Of a DNA stretch of 49,002 nucleotides, positions 44,189-49,002 are shown in pieces. Position numbers and translations under genes: made by a program. This DNA is from Rhodoblastus sp. (GTDB lineage: Bacteria > Pseudomonadota > Alphaproteobacteria > Rhizobiales > Beijerinckiaceae). Position 1 is the stretch's first letter; every line of letters starts with the position of its first letter. Under the pieces are notes generated by a model, which saw nothing but the letters and a program-made list of their open reading frames with translations, searched no databases and had not been told where the DNA came from. The stretch spans positions 1-49,002 of the forward strand of contig NZ_JAGRPM010000074.1 in the NCBI RefSeq assembly GCF_019449565.1. The letters are read 5' to 3'.

Positions 44189-44228
44189 ACGATCCCGTCA
44201 AAGGATTTTGAAAGTTTGGCGGGATCGT
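44189..44228. terminator. Inverted repeat between convergent genes
   Basis: ACGATCCCG (44189-44197) and CGGGATCGT (44220-44228) form a perfect 9-bp stem around a 22-base loop just after the OYE stop and before the DUF892 stop. It may act as a shared, weak terminator. Confidence 0.45.
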
Positions 44229-44238
44229 TTGGTCAGCT

Positions 44239-44721
44239 TTACGCCGCCTTCAGGTTGACCTTCGCTTCTGCGAGCTTGGTGAGAAGCTGGTCCGTGCCGC
44301 GCTCTTCCAGCAGGGTTTCCTCGAGAAGCTTTGCGGCATCTTTCATTCCAAGTTCTTCGGCCCAGGTCCTGAGCGCGCCGTAGCGGGCCATTTCATAATG
44401 CTCGACGGTCTGGGCTGCCGCGATCATCCCCGCGTCGAGTGCGGTGCTGTCGCCGAAATCCTCAACGACCTCGTCGCATTCTTTCAGAATTCCGGTGATG
44501 GCTTCACATTTCACGGCCTTCGGCGGCTTTCCGAGAATCTGGAAGATTCGATCGAGCCGCTTTACCTGGCCCTCGGTCTGGGTCAGATGCGTTTGAAAGG
44601 CCTTTTTCAACTCTGGGGACTTGGCCTTTTGGGCCAGTTTCGGCAACGCCTTGAGAATCTGGTTCTCGGCGTAATAGATGTCCATCAGCGTGTTTTCGAA
44701 CAGCTTTCCGAGTTCTTTCAT
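44239..44721 (-). CDS. DUF892 ferritin-like protein (YciE/YciF family)
   Basis: This is a 160-aa four-helix-bundle protein. It begins MKELGKLFENTLMDIYYAEN, then KALPKLAQKAKSPELKKAF, HLTQTEGQVKRLDRIF, AQTVEHYEMARYG and LEETLLEERGTDQLLTKLAE, with Glu/His pairs that would bind a di-metal centre. Family members are linked to general stress. ATG 44721 with AGAGGA about 7 bases upstream is preferred; the frame opens at 44871. Confidence 0.9.
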   Translation of the reverse strand: MKELGKLFENTLMDIYYAENQILKALPKLAQKAKSPELKKAFQTHLTQTEGQVKRLDRIFQILGKPPKAVKCEAITGILKECDEVVEDFGDSTALDAGMIAAAQTVEHYEMARYGALRTWAEELGMKDAAKLLEETLLEERGTDQLLTKLAEAKVNLKAA

Positions 44722-44937
44722 GACGTTTCCTCTCGCTTCAAGTGCTTGAAGAGACGCTAGATAGGCCGGGTCGGGGTGCGCGGGCAGCCTCGGAATATAC
44801 TCATTGCGAAGAGTCTGGCTCTGCTTCTTGAGCGGCGCGGGCCGGCTCGGACAGGGCGGATCTCCGCTCAAAACCCCGGTTTTCTTAGGGTATATCTGGC
44901 GGCTGCGGCCGGTTCCGGACGATTGTGGATAGGGAAG

Positions 44938-45012
<75 letters not shown>

Positions 45013-45060
45013 TTTCCGCATGGAGCAGAATGGCGATCTGCTAGCAGTCCGCCGCCGCAG

Positions 45061-45093
45061 GCGCAAGGGGCGGCGCGTCGCCGCCCCTTGCGC
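45061..45093 (-). terminator. 15-bp GC-rich hairpin after the MHS transporter gene
   Basis: A perfect 15-bp stem (45061-45075 with 45079-45093) has a 3-base loop and starts 9 bp past the transporter stop. No T run follows in the leftward direction; it should still protect or end that transcript before the tRNA gene. Confidence 0.55.
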
Positions 45094-45101
45094 CCGAGCG
45101 A

Positions 45102-46778
45102 TCAGTCGCTCGCGTAAATGTTGCGGTCCTTGGTTTCCGGCACGAAGATCAGGCCGACCACGACAGTCATCAGCGCGACGCAGACCGGATACCACAGGCC
45201 GAAATAGATATTCCCGCTGGCCGCGACCATGGCGAAGGCAAGGGGGGGCAGGAAGCCGCCGAACCAGCCATTGCCAATGTGATAGGGCAGCGACACCGAG
45301 GTGTAGCGGATACGGGTCGGGAACAGTTCGACCAATTGCGCCGCGATCGGCCCATAGACCATGGCGACGAGAATCACGAGCAGGGTCAGCAGGCCAAGCA
45401 CGCCGGGCTTGTTGATTCGCGCCGGATCGGCGGCGGCGGGATATCCGGCGGCCTCGATCGCCGCAAGCAGTTCGGCCTCGAAGGCGGCCCGCTTCTGCGC
45501 CAATTGGTCCTTGGGAAGATTGGTCCCGTCGAAGGAGGCGATCTCCTTGCCGCCGATTGAAATCCTCGCAACCGAACCTGCCGGCGCCGACACATTGGAA
45601 TAGCTCACAGCGGAATTGGCGAGCACATTCTTGGCGATGTCGCAGGAACTGGTGAAGGCCGCGTTTTCAATCGGATCGAACTGGAACGAACATTGAGCCG
45701 GATCCGCGATGACCGTCACCGGCGCGGTGTCCTGCGCGTGCGCCAGGGCCGGATTGGCCATGACCGTCAGCCCGTGGAAGATCGGGAAATAGAGCAGGGC
45801 GGCGAGCAGGCAGCCGCCAAGAATGATCGGCTTGCGGCCGACCTTGTCCGACAGCCAGCCGAAGAACAGGAAGAACGGTGCCCCGAGAATCAGGGACCCC
45901 GCGATCAGCCAGTTGGCTGTGGCGCCGTCCACTTTCAGGATGCGGGTCAGGAAGAACAGGGCGTAGAACTGGCCCGTATACCAGACGGCCGCCTGTCCGG
46001 CGGTGCCGCCGAGCAGCGCGATCAGCGCGATCTTGGCGTTGCTCCATTTGCCGAAGGCTTCGGTTACAGGTGCGCGCGAACCGCGCCCCTGCGCTTTCAT
46101 CTGGCGGAAGGCCGGCGTTTCATTAAGTTGCAGGCGCATCCAGACCGACGCGACCAGCAGAACGAAGGACAGCAGGAAGGGGAAACGCCAGCCGTAGAGT
46201 TCGAAATTTTCTTCGCCGATCAGCGCGCGCATCGCCATGATCACAAGCAGCGACAGCAGCAGGCCAAGCGTGGCCGTGGTCTGGATCCATGAGGTGTAAT
46301 AGCCGCGCCGACGCTGGGGCGCATGTTCGCCCACATAGATCGCCGCGCCGCCATATTCGCCGCCGAGCGCCAGGCCTTGCAGCAGGCGCAGCATGATCAG
46401 CAGGATCGGGGCGGCGAAGCCAATGGCGGCGAAAGTGGGCAGCAGACCGACCAGAAAGGTCGAAACGCCCATGATGAGAATGGTGATGAGGAAGGTGTAT
46501 TTGCGTCCGACGATGTCGCCGAGCCGGCCGAACAGAACGGCGCCGAGCGGACGCACCGCGAACCCTGCCGCGAAAGCCAGCAGGGCGAAAATATAGCCTG
46601 CGGTCGGATTGACGTTGGAAAAGAAATGCTTGGCAATGATCGCGGCGAGCGAGCCGTAAAGATAGAAATCATACCATTCAAAGATCGTCCCCGCCGATGC
46701 GGCGAAGACGACGCGCTTTTCCTGCTTGGTCATGGGGCGGCTGCGGTCGTCCGCCTGCGCCAGAGCGGCCTGGGTCAT
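45102..46778 (-). CDS. MHS-type MFS transporter with large periplasmic insert
   Basis: This 558-aa inner-membrane transporter is of the metabolite:H+ symporter branch (ProP/ShiA/KgtP type). The family signatures are GTIFEWYDFYLYGSLAA, RPLGAVLFGRLGDIVGRKYT and LQGLALGGEYGGAAIYVGEH. The second half has FFGWLSDKVGRKPII. Between helices of the second half, about residues 350-450 form a hydrophilic ~95-aa loop (APVTVIADPAQCSFQFDP ... SSCDIAKNVL) containing two Cys, which could form a disulfide. Most MHS members lack such a loop. The substrate is not predictable. GGAGGAG precedes ATG 46778. Confidence 0.88.
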   Translation of the reverse strand: MTQAALAQADDRSRPMTKQEKRVVFAASAGTIFEWYDFYLYGSLAAIIAKHFFSNVNPTAGYIFALLAFAAGFAVRPLGAVLFGRLGDIVGRKYTFLITILIMGVSTFLVGLLPTFAAIGFAAPILLIMLRLLQGLALGGEYGGAAIYVGEHAPQRRRGYYTSWIQTTATLGLLLSLLVIMAMRALIGEENFELYGWRFPFLLSFVLLVASVWMRLQLNETPAFRQMKAQGRGSRAPVTEAFGKWSNAKIALIALLGGTAGQAAVWYTGQFYALFFLTRILKVDGATANWLIAGSLILGAPFFLFFGWLSDKVGRKPIILGGCLLAALLYFPIFHGLTVMANPALAHAQDTAPVTVIADPAQCSFQFDPIENAAFTSSCDIAKNVLANSAVSYSNVSAPAGSVARISIGGKEIASFDGTNLPKDQLAQKRAAFEAELLAAIEAAGYPAAADPARINKPGVLGLLTLLVILVAMVYGPIAAQLVELFPTRIRYTSVSLPYHIGNGWFGGFLPPLAFAMVAASGNIYFGLWYPVCVALMTVVVGLIFVPETKDRNIYASD

Positions 46779-46920
46779 TGATGGAAATCTCCTCCCGAGA
46801 TTGTGGTCATATCCTGAATTTCTTCTTATTGATTCAGGTCAATATGCCGTCCTCGCGTGGTCGAGGGCAAGCCTTCGTTGCTGGATTGGCGCCAGTTATA
46901 TTCGATAATAAATATATATC

Positions 46921-47781
46921 CTATTCCGCGAGCCGGGCGCGAGTCAGAGCCAGGGCGACCGCGCAGGCGTTTGAAACATTGAGGCTTTTGATCGCGCCCG
47001 GCATGTCGAGCCGCGCCAGGACATCGCATTTTTCGCGTGTCAGGCGGCGCAGGCCCTTGCCCTCGGCCCCCAGCACCAGCGCGACCGGACGGCTGAGCGT
47101 GGTCTTTTCGAGGCTTTCGGGGCCTTCCGAATCGAGGCCCACGCGCAAATATCCCGCCGCGCCGAGCCGGTCGAGCGCGCGGGCGAGATTGACGACCTCG
47201 ACCAGCGGCGCATGTTCGAGCCCGCCGGACGCCGTCTTTGCCAGAACGCCGGACAGTTCCGGCGCGTTGCGCTCGGTCACGATTACCGCGTCGACGGCGA
47301 AGGCGGCGGCGGTGCGCAGAATGGCGCCGACATTATGCGGGTCGGTGATCTGGTCGAGCGCCAGAACCAGCCCGGACTTGTTCTCGATCTCGCTGACGTC
47401 GAGCGCCGGCAAAGGGCGGGCTTCGAGCAACACGCCCTGATGGACCGATTCGGCACCGAGGCGGGACGACAGCGTCTCGCCATCGACCAGATGCAGCGGA
47501 ACGCCGCGCGCCTCAACGTCAGCGGCGAGCTTTTCGGCGGCCGCCGGGGTGGCGAAAAGGTCCAGGCAGGCGCGTTGCGGATTGCGCAGGGCCTCGCGCA
47601 CGGCGTGATAGCCGTAAAGCGTGGCGAGTTCGGCGGAAGGGCGCCGGAAGCTGCGCGTTTCCGCTTTCTGGGCGTTTTTGGCCGCCGGGCCGGGCGTGAA
47701 TCTCGGCGCCCTGCGCGCGGGCTTCTCGCCTTTCGCTTCGCCAAATTGCCGATCCGTCCGGCGCCCGCCTTGTTTCTTCAT
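46921..47781 (-). CDS. rlmB: 23S rRNA (Gm2251) 2'-O-methyltransferase RlmB
   Basis: This SPOUT-class enzyme methylates G2251 of 23S rRNA in the peptidyl-transferase P loop. The 286-aa protein has a basic disordered N-terminus (residues 1-50), the SpoU substrate-binding domain (YGYHAVREALRNPQRACLDL), and the methylase knot motifs LALDQITDPHNVGAILRTAA, LVLGAEGKGLRRL and IKSLNVSNACAVALAL. ATG 47781 has GGAGG 5 bases upstream; 47802 is an alternative. It is divergent from the tRNA-Tyr side and stands alone. Confidence 0.93.
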   Translation of the reverse strand: MKKQGGRRTDRQFGEAKGEKPARRAPRFTPGPAAKNAQKAETRSFRRPSAELATLYGYHAVREALRNPQRACLDLFATPAAAEKLAADVEARGVPLHLVDGETLSSRLGAESVHQGVLLEARPLPALDVSEIENKSGLVLALDQITDPHNVGAILRTAAAFAVDAVIVTERNAPELSGVLAKTASGGLEHAPLVEVVNLARALDRLGAAGYLRVGLDSEGPESLEKTTLSRPVALVLGAEGKGLRRLTREKCDVLARLDMPGAIKSLNVSNACAVALALTRARLAE

Positions 47782-47885
47782 GCATGCCTCCGCCGGGACC
47801 ACCCGCAGCCGGCCGCTCCCCGGCCTGTCCTCTCACGCGCGAGCCGCTTTGACAATCGGCCGCGATTGGCCGCTCGTTTTTGGAG

Positions 47886-47914
47886 TTGACACAAAGGACG
47901 GATAAAAGCATAAG
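47886..47914 (+). promoter_or_regulatory. Sigma-70 type promoter with a short orphan transcript
   Basis: TTGACA at 47886-47891, a 17-bp spacer, then CATAAG at 47909-47914 (4 of 6 bases of TATAAT). Transcription would start near 47921, yet a strong terminator begins only about 10 bp downstream. tRNA-Tyr lies beyond the terminator. Confidence 0.5.
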
Positions 47915-47929
47915 CCCCCCTGTCGGGCG

Positions 47930-47952
47930 GCCCCGTTGTCACGGGGCTTTTT
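47930..47952 (+). terminator. Rho-independent terminator upstream of tRNA-Tyr
   Basis: A perfect 7-bp stem (47930-47936 with 47941-47947) has a 4-base loop and is followed by TTTTT. No rightward gene precedes it in the window; it may end the short transcript from the promoter at 47886 or act as an attenuator of the tRNA transcript. Confidence 0.8.
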
Positions 47953-47983
47953 CGTCGCTGGAAGGCCTCGCGCCTTCCCGGTT

Positions 47984-48068
47984 GGGAGAGTGTCCCGAGC
48001 GGCAAAGGGGGGGGACTGTAAATCCCCTGGCTATGCCTTCGTAGGTTCGAGTCCTACCTCTCCCACCA
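47984..48068 (+). tRNA. tRNA-Tyr (anticodon GUA)
   Basis: The 85-nt cloverleaf has acceptor GGGAGAG/CTCTCCC, an anticodon loop with GTA, a long variable arm typical of tRNA-Tyr, and a T arm with GTAGGTTCGAGTCCTAC. The CCA end is encoded (48066-48068). In many alphaproteobacteria it is a single-copy gene. Confidence 0.96.
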
Positions 48069-48202
48069 AAACCTCCGTTAACGATCTGAATTAGCTCGTT
48101 ATTTTCGCGGGGGCGCGCTGCGGTCCCCCGCTCAGTCCCCCAGACGATATCCATAGAGCGGCATCGCGGTCATTCGGGCGTTGTCTCGCTTGATACAGCC
48201 AA

Positions 48203-48862
48203 TTAGGCGAATCCAGCATCCTGCCGATCGCCTCTTGCCACGATTTTCAGCTTGCCGGCGGCCAGCGGCCGCTGCAACTCCATGGCTACCTGGGTCGGCG
48301 CGTTCAGCCAGACGTCGATTTCGTCTTCGCCGGTCAAGATCACCGGCATGGCCTTGGGATGGATCGGCGCAACCTCAGCATTGGCCTCAGTCGTCAGGAA
48401 TGCATAGAGGTCGCAGGTGACCTCGCCCTCTTTGGCTTTCCGAACGGACGTCCAGCCCGTCCAGATGCCGGCGAAACAGGCGAGCGGGCGATCTTCCCCA
48501 AGGGCGAACCAGACCGGGATTTTCTTGCCGTCTGGTCCCGTCTCGTATTCCGAGAACGACGTGAACGGCACGATGCAGCGGTTCGCCGGCCCGAGCCAGC
48601 GCCGCCAATGCGGCGAGGACGTATTGCGGACGTTAGTGACGCCCGGATCCGTCGACCTGCCTTTCAGCGCAAATTGAGGTGACGGCATTCCCCACCTGGC
48701 CATCGTCAATTCGCGTGCGCCTTCGGCAACGCGGACAATCGGCGCGGCATAGTCCGGGAAAACGCCCGGCATGGGCGGCAAATTGCCACTCATGTCCTTG
48801 GTGACGCGGAACAGCGCACGCATCGCGTCTTGTGTTCTGGTGATGCTGTAGAGGTTGCACAT
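48203..48862 (-). CDS. yedK: SOS-response-associated peptidase (SRAP/YedK, HMCES type)
   Basis: This protein shields abasic sites in single-stranded DNA by forming a covalent thiazolidine through its N-terminal Cys. The 219-aa protein has the needed residues: Cys2 (MCNLYS, with the initiator Met to be removed), Asn80 (VTNVRNTS), Glu105 (FSEYE) and His168 (PIHPKAMPVIL). It is full length for the family (about 220 aa). It faces left toward the tRNA-Tyr gene and stands alone; no SOS box was recognised upstream. Confidence 0.93.
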   Translation of the reverse strand: MCNLYSITRTQDAMRALFRVTKDMSGNLPPMPGVFPDYAAPIVRVAEGARELTMARWGMPSPQFALKGRSTDPGVTNVRNTSSPHWRRWLGPANRCIVPFTSFSEYETGPDGKKIPVWFALGEDRPLACFAGIWTGWTSVRKAKEGEVTCDLYAFLTTEANAEVAPIHPKAMPVILTGEDEIDVWLNAPTQVAMELQRPLAAGKLKIVARGDRQDAGFA

Positions 48863-49002
48863 TGGCCGGCCCCCATTGGGTGGTCCGGTTTGAATGTTAG
48901 TGCATGACGAGCTGCGGCGCCAATGCCGGGGTGGCCGGCGAAGCTGGTCCGGATTGCGCAGCCGGCCATAGAACGGCTTCTGGAGCGGGCGGTTTATAGC
49001 CC
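48863..49002. other. Window end without a called gene
   Basis: The 140 bases after the SRAP start contain its expected promoter region but no motif I can identify with confidence, and no further gene start is supported. Confidence 0.4.

Noticed and set aside
47984..48202. tRNA-Tyr as an integration site of a mobile element
   Set aside because: No integrase and no repeat of the tRNA 3' end was seen in the window; the SRAP gene alone is not evidence.

Overview
The window looks like chromosomal DNA from a GC-rich alphaproteobacterium of the order Hyphomicrobiales (Rhizobiales), perhaps a Beijerinckiaceae/Methylocystaceae-type genus. The evidence is the gene order hemB - DUF6163-type membrane protein - MarR regulator (LdtR type) - L,D-transpeptidase (LdtP type) - glyA, an alphaproteobacterial NasTS/NirBD/NasA nitrate cluster, and a small secreted protein with the rhizobial WYYTDxxQRxGFWDVCP-like end. 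Genus cannot be fixed from sequence reading alone.

Layout. 1-413: no convincing gene, then the icd terminator. 414-4418: icd, a PAS histidine kinase divergent from a small response regulator, and a TrmJ-type tRNA methyltransferase. 4428-7378: leftward run hemB, GNAT acetyltransferase, RDD protein, leucyl/arginyl-tRNA-protein transferase. 7454-11823: DUF6163-type protein, ldtR, ldtP and glyA, with clear terminators. 11896-18172: B12-binding radical SAM enzyme, SulP transporter, topA. 18360-21314: pyrB, then an apparently acquired stretch with an orphan membrane/coiled-coil protein and a phage-type PhoH ATPase preceded by a possible 29-codon leader peptide. 21607-24202: aroQ and an FUSC exporter.

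24289-35162 is a complete nitrate assimilation locus: nasT, nasS, a regulatory leader, nirB, nirD, a palindromic repeat element, nasA, a NarK-type transporter and a PP2C phosphatase/Ser-Thr kinase fusion. The region before nirB carries a well-spaced sigma-54 -24/-12 element. Its predicted start lies at the edge of two short hairpins with hexaloops AAUGAC and AAAGCU, both fitting the A1/G4 rule for ANTAR-protein targets. The 3' strand of the second hairpin can pair with a downstream copy of GGCGCC, so an on/off antitermination switch read by NasT is a reasonable model: nitrogen limitation via NtrC/sigma-54, and nitrate via NasS/NasT.

35194-49002 is more mixed: a Gly-rich secreted protein, two formylglycine-type sulfatases (one with an apparent frameshift in its signal peptide) divergent from a Crp/Fnr regulator, a pentapeptide-repeat protein, a PHB-depolymerase-family esterase with a translationally coupled small protein, a small conserved-looking protein, an Old Yellow Enzyme homologue, a DUF892 ferritin-like protein, tRNA-Thr(UGU), an MHS-type transporter with a large extra loop, rlmB, a promoter/terminator pair with no gene, tRNA-Tyr(GUA) and an SRAP (YedK) protein. 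No rRNA, CRISPR array, intact insertion sequence or complete prophage was seen.
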